The notes beneath the pieces are model-generated. The model did no database searches and was not told the origin of the DNA. It saw only the letters and a list, made by a program, of their open reading frames with translations. Source: Eurosta solidaginis (taxonomy: Eukaryota > Arthropoda > Insecta > Diptera > Tephritidae). Taken from it: DNA of 64,000 nt. The DNA lies in NCBI RefSeq assembly GCF_040869045.1, contig NC_090319.1, forward strand, positions 347,552,302-347,616,301, read 5' to 3'. The position numbers and the translations under genes were made by a program. Shown piece by piece: positions 46,212 to 61,200 of the stretch; the first letter of the stretch is position 1; each line of letters starts with the position of its first letter.

Positions 46212-49200
46212 GTAAGTATCCATGTAAGCTATAAATGTATGAAACACACCCTCCATTATACTCTCTATTTCTACTTCCGCCTCAAGCTCTCTCATTCTAC
46301 ACGCCGTTTTTTTTTTTTTTTTTTTTTTGACCACACTAAACCTTCTAGGTCATCCCGCCCCTAAACCCCTAGTTCCATGAGTAACTTGGGGTCGTCAGAA
46401 CCTCGTCTGCTAAACATGTATATGATACATTCAAATTTGTAACAGGATTCCCCTAGAGTAGGTGAGGTTGACAATTGGGTTGCGGAAGCTTTGAAGTTAT
46501 AAAGCTTTGCATTGCGCTTATCAACAACTTGATCTGTCAATGGGTTAAGGCGACAACTCGGAACTTACCAATATATTTAATTTGAATTAATATATAACAA
46601 ACTGAAAGTTGAAAGCTGGTTTATATTTGAACCGGTTAAAATGACGAACTACAAAAAAAGGTCAGCAAAAAACAAGTAGCTTTTATAGTGTGGCAATTAT
46701 AAGCGAGACCGATACGTCACTATCATCTTCATCATCATTAAATGACGCTTAAATGACTAAGCGTTATTGGCCGTTGCGTAACAAGCCATTCAGCTTTATC
46801 TGTCTCGCGATAACTGAAGGCAATTGGGTGCACCAAGTGAGGTCAAGTCTTCCGCAACCTGGTTCCCCAACTCAGTGCAGGTCTCCCCTTTCCTATGCTT
46901 CCAAACTGCGGTGTCAGCTGACTTTATTGGCCGGAGCGTATTCGTCCATTCGCATAACACGACCTAGCCAGTGAACATTCTGAGTTTTTATTCGCTGCAG
47001 TATCGTCATATCTGCGTAAAGCTAATCATTATACCCCCATTCGACAGTCGCCGTCATCACCATGCCGCTAGTTAATAAATGATGCACAATTCCAACGACA
47101 TTTTAAGCAGATAAGACAATCAACATGTAAACAGTAAAAAAGAGACGACATTACTCACGCACATAAACAGCAATAAAAACGCATATAAAATTACATAAAC
47201 TATAGATGTACATGCACATATACAGCAAAATAAAATGTGAGATACAGAAATGAGAAATAAATAAGCAACTATTCGAAAATGCCGTCCTCGAAGTCTAGAT
47301 CCAGGCGACACGAGGAGTCAATTGGTTTGATTTTTACACGTTCTCAGTGGAGTAGGTGGCTAATTTCAACTGTGAAGTTCTAATGGCTTTAAATAAGCAC
47401 CAATTTCATATATCGAAGACTTGAGTTTATTTATTCGAAAATTCTGAGATTCGAACGTTAACAGAAGGGAAATAGTGATGGAGAATCCAAAAGATTCGTA
47501 ACAATAGTTTGTATATGGGTTTTTAATTAGCTGCAATATTTCGTGTAGCTCTTATATTTACGCCATTATATGTCCTTATTAGAAGTATGTTCTTCAATAC
47601 AATCCGTTTCTATGTAGATGTACATTTAATTTTCAATAAGTCACTCGGTTTTTGTAGAAATATTAATAGTTAAATTCAATTATTTTATTTATATTTTCAT
47701 ATTTGCACACATGGACATAAAATCATGCTATGTTGTTTAAACATATGTCCTAAGGCAAGTGGATAATCGCGGTGCCAGCAAGTTCAGTAGCTGTGAGATG
47801 TACGACAGAAATTTTACAGAAACCAGCAATTGGCAGCATTGGAATAAAACAAAGAGTAATGTTACAGGTGAGTAATAGCTGTAAGCTTAATATGTAGGTA
47901 TATGTATTGGTACATTATTGACATGCCTTTAAATTGACTAAAACGAATATCGATGAATCAAACAAAAATATTTAAAAATCAATATTACTAGATTTTTTAT
48001 TATTTGATGTGGAACGATTAATAACTTACTTCAGAAAATATTCAAAGTGTTCACAGCGTTTGTTTTTATAATTTAAATAAGTGAATTCATATTGAATAAG
48101 GAAATTCTATTGCGACTTAACGCATCTGTATGCATAAAGTTTATTGAGGCCGTTACTAAATACGTTAAAACACTTTTCAATTTAAATTTTAACAGAACCT
48201 AATTGATTTAATTAAAGTGTTTAGCGACCTTTTTTTGTGTTATATAAATTTGTTTTTTGCCGGCTCTAGCTGAAATTTTTGAATAAAAATATGTAAATAT
48301 TTTTCTTGTTTACCAATATATTTCGGTTATTGAAAGGCAGTGCTCCTCAAAATTTTGTATATGGAAGTACCAATCACAATACATGTACAAAATTGTATGT
48401 GCACTGAAACTTTTTTGTTTTTAAAAAAGTATATATAAAAAGTTTCAATTGCTTGAGGTCGGAAAAAGTTGAATATTTGGTTTAATATTACAAAATATTT
48501 GCTTAAAATATTACGTCAATAGTTATATCACCAACATACAAAAGCCAATAAATTTAATTCTGAAATTTAATTCTTGAAATGCCATTTGAGTTTAATAAAA
48601 TGTTTAACAAGTAAATGATAGGTATGGTTACTTTACGGCTCCTTCCAGTTCCAGTCAAAAAATTTCTCATGACCAAGAAAAATATTATACCGAATTGAAA
48701 CAAAAAGTCACAGAAACTACCCCGTAAGGAGAATCTTTAGCTGAAAATAAGTGCATTTCTACTGCATTCTGAACAACTAATAATTCGCCATCTATCTCTT
48801 TTACATGTTTTCAATTGGAGAGCTTAACATGGCGATGTCCTAGGCGGTGGAAATTCTCCCCACTGCTTTAACTTTTCACTAGTTCCTAACTATGTACAAA
48901 TTTTTTTTGGTGCTTTTTCGATAGTTACGTACTGGTGGCATAGTGTTGAGAAAGAGGCATACAGATATATAGTCGCAGCTTGCTAAAGCTGGTAGCAGTT
49001 TTTTTGTCGATTTTATAACTGAAAATCTAGCTATTTACGAACTAATACTTATTCGGCACTCTCGGTCTAGTTCTGAACCAGTATTTTGTATCACTAGTTA
49101 CTGACTTAACTAATATCATATAACTAATATCATATGAAGTTAGAATAGGTTCCTCTTGTTTTGATACAGTTTTGCTTACATTCTTTGGTCATATACCCCA

Positions 49201-52200
49201 TATATTTCAGCTCCTCGGTCAGTTATCTATTTTAATTTTATTTATGAATCAATTTTGATTACACATTTTTTTCAATGGTATAATAGGGGACCTCATGTAA
49301 CCGTATAAATGCCTTATAAAGTGTGTAAACTTATAAATTTATCTAGTGCGTAAACGAGCTGTCAAATTTTATATGAAAAATCATTTACATAATTTGTATA
49401 AATTTACGCGCACCTTTCATTGTGTAAACGCGGTAAATTCAAAGGAATACAACCTTGCAGACATCACAGCATTCTTTTTCATCAGAAATCTCCAACATCA
49501 GCAAGTAAAGGCGTTTTAGTTTTGATTTTTCTCCTAATGTTGTCATGTTTTAATTTGTATAACAATCAAAAAAATTTTGTTTGGAAATAATACCGCTGAT
49601 ATACAACCAAGTTTATCAAGAGTATTACTAGGTGCGTTCATATAACAGCGTGTGTAAATGGATATAATTTTACACCTTATAAGTTTATATGCTTTCATGA
49701 GTCCCCCTAATGTTTTTGAATAATTTTTAGTTGTCAAATTGTTAGTGTGAATTTTTTTTTTCATACACAAGTGCCTGAGCTCCATACCGGAGTGCTTTTT
49801 CTTGCACTTTCATAAGAAATTCAAGCATTTTCATATGATTCGAAATTATATGTGAGGGCATATGCGAGTGCTATGAAATTTTTTTTTATATTCAAAGTGT
49901 GAATTTGAATCTGTGCCTATGATTCATGGCAAAACAAAAACAAAAGTGATATAAGTGTATAGGAGTTGAGCAGCTCTGCTCAACGGTAAGCCTCTGCAGT
50001 GCGAATTTTAACAAAATTAGACAATAAATCAAAAATCAATTAATTAACAAATAATAAAAAATATGCTTAATATATGTTTATTTACACGTCTGCACCGTGT
50101 GACGTGGAGTTCTGTATTGTCTTTTTGTTAGTAAATTTTTGTACAAGTGAGCGCAATTTATTAACAACAAACATAAAAAAGCGCCAAGAACAAGAACTAG
50201 AGAAACTGAGGTCAAGACGCAACAATTTTACTAGCGGCACCAATCACGAAGACTGGTTCATAAACAAAAGAGTTAAGATCCCACACGACGTAAAAGCGCT
50301 GTTGTCAACGGGACTCAAATTCGCTCCAACCGTTGATGAAAATAGTTTTCCTATTATCAAATACATAGGGGGATTTAATAAAAACTCTCAGAAGCAAAGA
50401 GCAATAAGAAGAAGCCCGTCCGAGTCTTTGTACAACATAAAAAAATACACTGGACTTCAAGGAAATAGTAAATAATACATATGGGGTATTCCATCCCATT
50501 TCGACCAATTTTGAACCCGACCCCTTTAGAATTGGCTGAAAGTTTTTCTTCTTTTTCTAGCTTACGAAAGACTTTTTTCAGAAGTTTTTCAAATTTTTTC
50601 ATCCAACTTAAAAAAAGTTATGAATTTAAAAAAAAACACCGTTTTTGTTTTCAAAATGCTATAACTTTTTCAAAAATTTACCGTTTGGGATCTTTTTTTT
50701 TAATTTGTTTTTAAATGTACTTTTCGGAAAAAATTCAAAAAAATTTTTGAAATTTTTTTTTTTTGTACTTTTTCAGTTTTTCGAGATTTTTCTAATTTCG
50801 CCCTTTTTTTCACATAAAAAACTTCAATCAATTCTGCAATCATCCCCACTAATCCCGGAGTGGGCCGAGAATTTTTTTTTTTTTTTTTTATTTAATTGAA
50901 AAAAAAACTTTAAAATTTTTTTTGTATCTTTTCCGAAAAGTATATTTAAAAACATATTTTTTAAAAAAAAAGATCCCAAACGGTCAATTTTTGAAAAAGT
51001 TATAGAATTTTGAAAACAAAAACGGTGTTTTTTTAAAAATTCATAACTTTTTTTGAGTTGGATGAAAAAATTTGAAAAACTTCTGAAAAACGTCTTTCCT
51101 AAGCTAGAAAAAGAAGAAAAACTTTCAGCCAATTCTAAAGGGGTCGTATTCAAAATTGGTCGAAATTGGATGGAATACCCCATATATTTGTGATGACGAG
51201 AAACTCGTATCTTTGTTTTTCCTAACAACGCACCAATTCAGTTAGCACTAGGCTTGATATCAGAAAAATGGTCAATTTTAGAAAAATAAACTAAAATACC
51301 CAAAAAACTTTTTATGGAAATACCAACATTTTCCATCCGAGATAGTCGCTATTTTAAATACAACGATAAAATTTACAGTCAACGGAAGGAACTACCGATG
51401 GATTCGCCAAGCAGTGATAGCCGACATTGTGATGGAAAAGCTATTGGAAAATACCATGGAAAAATTGAGCTGTAAGCCAGGATTGCTCACAAATTATGTA
51501 ATTCAGTTGTATGTAAAGTGTATGCCTCCTTAAGGAGTCTGAGGCTGACTGGTGCTTTTACACCTTTAGTCATTAGGCGGAGACTCGCAATTCAGCCACT
51601 GCTACCAATAATTTCATACTCTGAATTAGTCCATAATAAATTGAAATATGATCACATCTCCAGCTGGAGAAATCAACTTTTGGGATATGATATTTTCCAG
51701 TACGGTAAAGCCAGAAGCCGTATTTTTCTGTTTCGTCTTATGTGTTGTAAGTCTCCTTCTTACCTGGTTAACAAACTTTTTCACGAGGTCTGAGCGTGCC
51801 AGTGATTTAATTGTCCCTACCTTTAATTTTATAGCATCTGCGAGGTTGTTCTTTTTCAACACTATAAGAACCTGGAATTCCATACCAGCCTTCGTTAGGG
51901 GTAAGCTAAGCAAAAGTAAATTCAAGCAAATCTTATTTTCTTATTTCGCAAATTTGGATTTAAATTCTGATCGACCATCTATAGGTTATTAATGAAGCCT
52001 TGTAAGTATTATTACTAGAGCTTACGATTTCTCGAACTTATTCGAGAAGTGATTTTTCCCGAGTCCCGCCTTCTCGCGAGACTCTCGAATCTCGAATTAC
52101 TCGTAATACTCGCGAGCTTCTCTACTTTCAATTCTCGCGAGATTCTCGAAATACTCGCAAAGCTCGCGAGCTTCTCGACATTCAATTTAATCTATTCATT

Positions 52201-55200
52201 GGCTGTTTAAATAGAGCTTAGGATTTTTTCTGGAGCGCACGGGAAAATTTCCACAAATCCACAACTAAAAAACACCGAAATGTATAGAATACTGCCAATG
52301 CAGCGACTGAATGGAAAGTCGAGAAGCTCGCGAGTATTACCAATATTTCGAGATTCGAGAATCTTGCGAGAAGCCGATGTCTCGTTAAAAAAATTAAACA
52401 TTGTGAACAAAATTATATGTATAATAAATATGTTTTGAGTTAAATGCAATTGGAAAGCAATGTAATCAAAAAAAATTCACAAGTAAAAAAAAAACAATTT
52501 TATAAATACTGTCCATACAGCAATCAAATTTATGTCGAGAACCTCGCGAGATTTACGAGTCCTTCGGGACACGAGAATCTCGCGAGAAGTCGAGTTCTCG
52601 ATTTCTCGTGTCTCGAAAATCTCGCTTGTGTTCGAGAAGAAATCGTAAGCTCAAATTATTACTACTGTTATTACTAATGTTATTATTATTATTATTATTA
52701 TTGGTATTATTATTACTATTAGTATTGTTATTATTTATACATTTTTATTAATATACCTACAACTCTGTCTATTGGTTACTTGATATAGTTCATTACAATT
52801 TTGTTTTTGTTGTACTATAAAAGATGTTAAATTTTATTGTACTAATTTTTTTATTTAAATAAATGAATGAGTGAATGTAATACAATCCCGAAAAAATCTC
52901 AAAATAATTCTGAACTTATCCCGAAATAGCTCCGAAATGAACCAAAAAATTGTAGTAATGTTTCAACCTGATCCATCACTATCATTGCTCCAAACAAAGC
53001 TGATTTTGAGAAGGTTGATAGAATCTACTACATTACAGTCAATATTAAGGGTTTCAAGTCCTATAAATCCTATTTGGGCTAAGATCGGCCTAAAATAACC
53101 CGGAATTTTGTTGCCTCAAGTTATTCTTATTTATAATTTTTTTTAATTATTGATATACCTCCATGCATTCATTGTATATTATAGTTCTCTGTTCTGATTT
53201 CTTAAAATCTTCTTTTCACTTGTACAGAATGTCAGCATGGCTGGAGTTATGATTTGACTTGGTACGACTCAACCATAGCAAGCAAAGAAAATTGGGTTTG
53301 CTCCAAAGATTTGTATGTGACGAATGTGTTCGTTGTGGGTCGTGTTACAGAAGTGATTGGATCATTTGTGCTGGGACAAATGGGAGATATGTAAGTAGTT
53401 CAAAAATACTTCAAACAAGTAAGGAAGGCTAAGTTCGGACCGAACATTTCATACTCAGTTGAGAACTATGGAGACAAAGTAAGGGAAAATCACAACGTAG
53501 GAAAATGAACCTAGGGTAACCCTGGAATGTGCTTGTATGCATGTGTATCAAATGAAAGGAATTAAAGAGTATTTTAAGAGGGCTATAATTCTATAGGTGG
53601 ACGCCATTCCGGGATATCGCCATAACGGTGGACCAGGGCTGACTCTAGAATTTGCTTGTACGATATGGGTATCAAATGAAAGGTGTTAATGAGTATTTTA
53701 AAAGGGAGTGGGCCTTAGGTCTATAGGTGGACGCCTTTTAGAGATATGGCGATAAAGGTGGACCAGGGGTGACTCTAGAATGCGTTTGTACAATATGGGT
53801 ATCAAACGAAAGGTGTTAATGAGTATTTTAAAAGGGAGTGGCCTTAGTTCTATGGGCGGACGCCTTTTCGAGATATCGCCGTAAAGGTGGACCAGGGGTG
53901 ACTCTAGAATTTGTTTGTACGATATGGGTATCAACTGAAAGGTGTTAATGAGTATTTTAAAAGGGAGTGGGCCTTAGTTCTATAGGTGGACGCCTTTTAG
54001 AGATATGGCGATAAAGGTGGACCAGGGGTGACTCTAGAATGCGTTTTTACAATATGGGTATCAAACGAAAGGTGTTAATGAGTATTTTAAAAGGGAGTGG
54101 GCCTTAGTTCTATGGGTGGACGCCTTTTTGAGATATCGCCGTAAAGGTGGACCAGGTGTGACTGTAGAATTTGTTTGTACGATATGGGTATCAACTGAAA
54201 GGTGTTAATGAGTATTTTAAAAGGGAGGGGGCATTAGTTCTATAGGTGGACATCTTTTCGGGATATCGTTATAAATCTGGACCAGAGGTGACTCTATAAT
54301 GTGCTTGTACGATATGGATATCAAATTAAAGGTTTTAATGAGGGTTTTAAAAGGGAGTGGTGGTAGTTGTATATGTGAAGGCGCTTTCGATATATCGACC
54401 AAAATGTGGACCAGGGTGACCCAGACCATCATCTGTCGGGTACCGCTAATTTATTTATATATGTAATACCACGAACAGTATTCCTGCCAAGATTCCAAGG
54501 ACTTTTGATTTCGCCCTGCAGAACTTTTTCATTTTCTTCTACTTAATTTGATAGGTGTCACATCCATTTTAAAAAGTTTTTTTCTAAAGTTATATTTTGC
54601 GTTAATAAACCAATCCAATTACCATGTTTCATCCCTTTTTTCGTATTTGGTATAGAATTATAGAATTTTTTTCATTTTTCGTAATTTTCGATATCGAAAA
54701 AGTGGGCGTGTTCATAGTCGGATTTCGGCCATTTTTTCTACCAATACAAAGTGAGCTCAGATAATTACGTGAACTGAGTTTAGTAAAGATATATCCATGT
54801 TTGCTTAAGTTATCGTGTTAACGGCCGAGCGGAAGGACAGACGTTATCATCCTAGAATCTAAGCCACTACCAAATTTCACAAGGATTGGTAAATTTTTGT
54901 TCGACTTATGGCATTAAAAGTATTCTAGACTAATTAAATGAAAAAGGGCGGAGCCACGCCCATTTTGAAATCTGCTTTTATTTTTGTATTTTGTTGCACC
55001 ATATCATTACTGACATTGACATAATTTACTTATATACTGTAAAGATATTAACTTTTTTTTTTTAATTTGACTTTTAAAAAAAATTTTTTTTAAAGTACAT
55101 ATAGTAATAGGAGTAACTTTCCTGCCAAATTTCATCACGATATCTTCAACGACTGCCAAATTACAGCTTGCAAAACTTCCAAATTACCTTCTTTTAAAAG

Positions 55201-58200
55201 TGGCCGACGCCACGCCCATTGTCAAAAATTTTACTAATTTTCTATTCTGCGTCATAAGTTCAACTCACCTACCAAGTTTCATCGCTTTATCCGTCTTTGG
55301 TAATGAATTATCGCACTTTTTCGATTTTTCGAAATTTTCGATATCGAAAAAGTGGGCGTGGTTATATTCCGATATCGTTCATTTTAAATAATGATCTGAG
55401 GTGAGTACCCAGGAACCTACATACCATCTAGATACCTCGAAATTTACTCAAGTTATCGTGTTAACGGGCGGACGGACGGACGGACGGACGGACATGGCTC
55501 AATCAAATTTTTTTTCGATACTGATGATTTTGATATATGGAAGTCTATATCTATCTCGATTCCTTTATACCTGTACAACCAACCGTTATCCAATCAAGGT
55601 TAATATACTCTGTAAGCTCTGCTCAACTGAGTATAAAAACCAAGAAACCACTTTAAATGTTTTGCTGTTTCTAGTAACAATATTAAACTGTTTTAGCTTC
55701 CTTCAATTTACTTGTTACTCGATTTTACTTAGATCGAACATTTTTATCGATTTTGGAAAAAATAGTGCCTGTATCGCGCTGTACGAGCGCGTTTGAAAAA
55801 AACAATTTCTCTCAATCGGTAAACATAAATATGCCCAACTATTCATAAAAATGTTAATAAATGATGCATCTAATGATTACCCGTACCCATTGTTTATCAT
55901 ATTTCCTTGATTCAATTCCTCGTTTCAGAGCTATTTTGACTTAAAAAAATGATCTCAATCACGGATCGTAGAACACGATACAGGCCGGCTTTTTGAAGCA
56001 AATTCGAGTATTTTTTTTTTTTTTGTTCTCTATTGGTTTTTTTTTTGTTTTTCAGTTACGGACGTCGTGTTATTTACTATATCAGCATTGCGTTCTGTGC
56101 ATTGGGACGGTCATTTTCTATTATAACAACAAACTTATATTGGGTGTTCCTCTTCTGGACGGGTTTAACAGGGCTTGCGGTAAACAGTTTGTTTCAGGCG
56201 CCACAAATTGTTGGAATGGAAATATCTAGAGAGTAAGTATGGATCTAATATAATTCGTTCGTTGTTCTTTGGAGACTACTACAAAACTAATTTAACAAAT
56301 ATTTAGTTTTCAATTCCTTTTTGCACATTTGAATATAGACCTGAGTGGAATGCCACCCTATCTCGGCTAGCGTCTCGGAAACGCCCTATCACAGAAAGCG
56401 TTGGAATAATGCCCTGTTTCGGAATTTTTTTCAAAAACGCTCTACCCGAGCCTTAATTGAATACATTTTGATATTTGCTGGGGCATGTATAAAAAAATTT
56501 CTGAGATAAGGCGTCTTTCAAACGAGTTTTGAGATAGGGCGTTTTCGAACTGGCAGCTGCGATATGGTGATATTCCATTATGCCGTCAATTTGTAATATA
56601 AAATGGGCTAGCAACCCATGTAAAGTAGCGTAACTTTTTCAACTTTATTATATCGAAATATTAGGATGCGACCATACATGTCATATGTTGCTACTACAGG
56701 TGGGGTACACTGGCAAACATCAGAGTGTCGATACCAAGGCAAATCCAAGGCGAATTCAGTACCAGGTGTTGCTAACACCTGATGGCTTCTTCTTGATTAT
56801 TTTCCATACAATGTCTTGTACTACAATATGTCTGTTAATCGAAATCAATGACAATTTTTTTTGATTTGACATTCTTCTGCACGGCGAATTGGTTGAATTA
56901 TCACTCAACGATTGATCAATACATGTGTTCGCTGAAAGCGCCCATTTTTGTACCAAGGCGTTGCTTGGAAAATATGAAGGAGAAGCAATCAGTTGTGGGA
57001 TATCACTATCTAGTAAAGAATTCTCCTTGCCGATATATTGCTACTCAAATGTTTTTGTTTTCAATGAGGAAATGCACCAAAATTCAAGTTTATTTGTAAC
57101 ACCTATACTGCTACAATAACAAGAAAAATGTTTAAGCTGCCTTTTTTTTATTTCAAATTCAAATATTTTGTGGGTGCAAAGCTCCTCATCGTTAGACCGG
57201 CTCGTAAAAAAGTCGTAAAATCCGCCCTTGAACTTGATACTAATTTATTTTAAATTTTCCCAAATTATTAAATAAATTATAAAAATTAAAAATTGCTTGA
57301 AAAAAATGTCTCCATACATTTAAAGCAATGCGGGCAATCCCCGATTAACTCATACGAACAGACAACATTTGGCTAATTCGTTGTAGTTCTATAAATAGAA
57401 CAAAAATAGCAACAATACCAAGTTTCTCTGAAACCGTCTTACAAACATGCATAACTTCAACACATAATTTACATACGAAGTATGTGATGTGTAGAAGAAT
57501 ATATGTAAAAAGAAAGCAATTGGGAAAAACTTTACAACAACTAAGGCATGAACGTAGCTGAATGCGTTTGTAACCATTTCAACTCTCGTAGGAGTGCGGG
57601 TTCGACTCCCACTCCCGGGAGAAAAGCTTTGAAGGGATTTGTAAGGTATGATCGAAACACCTGTCGCCTTGTCGATCCTGATGTCACGTTGTTTAAATTT
57701 TCCCAAATTATTAAACTAATTTATTTTATTTGTTTACATGGACTTTACAATAAGTAAATTAAAACTATTAATTTCATTTATTCATGCAGACAAGATCGCA
57801 GCAGAATTGCAATTTATCAAAGTTGTGGTTGGTCCATTGGAACATCGCTGATGCCCTTGCTGTTTTGGTGGATACGTGACTGGGTAATCTTTATGTGGCT
57901 AACGACGATACCAACAGCAATAATTTTAATCTTCTACAAGTACGTAAACATACTTAGTATTAGATTTGAATCCGGGTAGCAACAACAATAGCAAGAAAAT
58001 TCGATGGCATGGAAATCATAGCTCTATTTTTATACATTTGCACTTACACTTTCTTTGGACTGCTAAGTACATAACTTTATCTACACTTATGAAATTGGTG
58101 CGCATAAAATTAGTACTTAGAAGTGTGTAGGGGATGATATATACGCTATGACTGAAAAGGTTCGTGTCACCTCTATTTCCCAATACACTACTACTATGTG

Positions 58201-61200
58201 TAATTGTCGATGAGTCTTTTCCTTTTGTCACACATATTATAAGCATTTCCGTAGCAGGAAAGATAGTTAACCATAAATTAGTTTCTTATAAACCAAGGTA
58301 CGAAAGTCTGACATGGTTATTTCGACATTTCTTGTTAACTACCTTATATATTTTCTCCTCAAAATAAATTAGCCTATTGTCTACAGATATGCAAATGTAT
58401 GTTACTGTTCTCATAAAAACATAATCCCTAACCCAACCACAGATGGCTTTTGTGATGCATGCAAAACATGCGATCTGGGCAAAGAAGGTGAAATAATATT
58501 TTTTTCGCAATTACTCAAAAACAGTTATATAAAACTGTTATACTAAACGATCTGTGATGCGTCAGCTTCAAATAAACATCAAAAACGGACGGCTTTTATT
58601 CAGGCTGCATGAAAAAGATATGGCCTATTTCAAAGCCGAAAAAACCGCAGAACGGCGTGAAAAGAAACATTTACTTATACATATTTGTATCAAATTTTGT
58701 TTTTTTATAAATAGTTCTCTAATTCAGAAATTTATCGGTTTGATTTTTTTGTCTCTGGTACAGTGGTTGGTTGCCACTACTAGTTAGTTATTTTCAGGAG
58801 GTCATAATTTTTTCTACAGGGACCGTAACTCAGAAGAAAGACAAAAAAATGCTGAAGAAAAGACGCACTGTTGCACAGTGGCATTTTTGCTTGCCTCAGG
58901 GTCGTCATCAGTTAACGGTTATTTTCTTATTCGAGCTCATAATTTTCTTTTCATTGGAGAGTTGTTAATTTTGACGGATCGCAAGCCCAGCGCACAACCC
59001 GCTCAGCGGTGATAAAAATATGACAGAGCGCCTTAGCCTGGTAGTCGCCTTCTAACACTAGGTCGCCACTACCCCCTGTGGGTTAGGGGTTAGAATATGC
59101 CCATGGTAGGTAAACCGGTCGTAAAAGGCGGCCATAATACCATGGTTAGCCAATCCATGAGTGGCATTACTCGAAAGGGAGCAGTTATGAACGCTGTGTA
59201 CCATCTGTGGGACCCTAGGCATGGTCCTTATAAAAAGTGCTACCGCTGGAGCACGAAGAGCCAGATGTGGTCTGAATTATTCAGGTCTCACCTTCCTGTG
59301 CTGGGATGGCCCCCTTATGGGAGCATCGCGGTGTCTGTGGTTTGAATGCGTAGTATTGCCTCTGTGGAAGTTGACAATAAAGCATGCTTAATGAAGTTAT
59401 GCAGTCGCTTCTTCGTTCGAGTTGACAATAAAGAATTCTCTTCGGAGTAATGCGGTCTTCTTCGGTGGGAGGTGGGCAAAAAGTTTACTCATAGTACTTC
59501 TCATATGGAGTAGGCTAATCTGTGCACAAGTAATTCAAAGACGCTTCTGCGGAAGGTCAAAGTAATGGTTGATTATATCCCAGAATTGTTCAAAGTTGAT
59601 TAAAAAGGAAGCATAAAAGAAAGTAACGGTGGATATTCTGATGATATATAATGCGAGTTTATTAGAGTTGTATAAATGTAGCAAATAATGTTGAGAATAA
59701 GGTCGAATGTTGCATATAAAACTGAACTATGAACGTTTGGCTGGTAGTTCAGTTGCAACATGGTCCCTCGTTGTGGAAAATTATGAATAATAGTAAGGGT
59801 GGGTTAGAGCCCACGCTTCTTTTTGAAATTTTTGGAAACTTCGTTAGACAGCCATATGATCAGTTTTGCGCTCTAGTACCTATGAATGATGAGATATATC
59901 TTGAGTGCATTTGTACTTATAGATTACATTGGTAGTCATTCACGGCGAACGGGTATATAACTGGGCGAACGTAGTACCTATGACTAAAGGAATGTATCTT
60001 ATTGTGCAAGTGGTTTACTAATATGATTAATTTAGATGTATCTTGCGAGTGTTTGTGTCGTAAGTACTTGTGAGCATCACTGTCTGTTGTCCGAACAACA
60101 AATAGTTTTATTCACAAGGAATTATATAACGCTCTCACTTTGGGGAACATTTAAGCAGTTATTCATAAAGAAAACATTTGCACTGATAGATGACATAGAC
60201 ATTTAGTTCATGGCGAAGGTGCATTTTGGATCATAAGGCTTTAAAAAGGTTGTATCACATCCCTAAATTGTGTTCCAAATTCCTGGTGCTCAGAAAGGGT
60301 TGCTCACAATGCCCCTGTATTAAAATTGTGGGACCGTATCATGTATCGGATGCTATTGCCAAGGTCAGAACCAATTACAGCGAATTACTTGTGCATAGAG
60401 AAGAACGTATTATAATCCGTGTTGGAGTTGTCCAACAACCGGTTGCCTTTAACTAGAAAATGGCAGGAGCCTGATAGAACTCCTAGCTTACCAATTGTAT
60501 TTGAATCGCCCGATTACAAGCAAATTGGTACCAAACGATTCGTGCACTGAAGTGTTGAGGGAAGAAAACATGGAACCGATAGTTGGGCCATTGATCATGC
60601 AGTAGATCCGTGTTTGACACAATGGAGTTAGGTTTTCGTAAACAGGTATTCAGGTTAAAGCACTTATCGACTAGGTTACCACTAACCGGATGTAAAGGAA
60701 AGGATACTTGGCCTCATACGACTGGCAGTAGTGATCTGCTTGAACCGCACGTAAAAGAATTGATTTGGCCATTTCCTGGTGAATGGCGGTCTATTCTACC
60801 GCCGTCGTAATTGTAATACCAATATAAGCAAATTACACTATTTGGTTTCCTTTTCGTGCTTGCGTCCTTAAAACTACGTGTACAAAATCTCAGGAATATG
60901 AACAGAGGTATAAAAATCCCTCCCTTACGATATGTACCACCCAGAAAATTAGGCGCCTTAGCAACCTGCATTTCGAAAGCGTTCTCATTCATTTTCACTT
61001 GATTGTCTTTCTATGAGCAAAACATAAAATAAACTTACACATGTACATGTATGTACACATCCCTGCAAAAAATGTGACTAGTCTAGGATGAATCCGGCAT
61101 AGTCGCAAAGGATTATATATAATACTATAGCCAGTTCTGATCTCTTTGTATGGGTTGGTGGGTTCCTTTTGTTTGAGCATGTCCTATGGACAGACCAATT

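Noticed and set aside
50074..50475. Possible small host gene
   Set aside because: Encodes a Penelope-like segment and is cut by a foldback insertion.
52000..52030. Ten-base target duplication ATTATTACTA for the CTCGCGAG element
   Set aside because: Both flanks are TTA-rich, so the match may be chance; not used to assign a superfamily.
60226..60456. 76-codon frame in gene B intron 5
   Set aside because: No recognisable domain; too short to support, left as unassigned.
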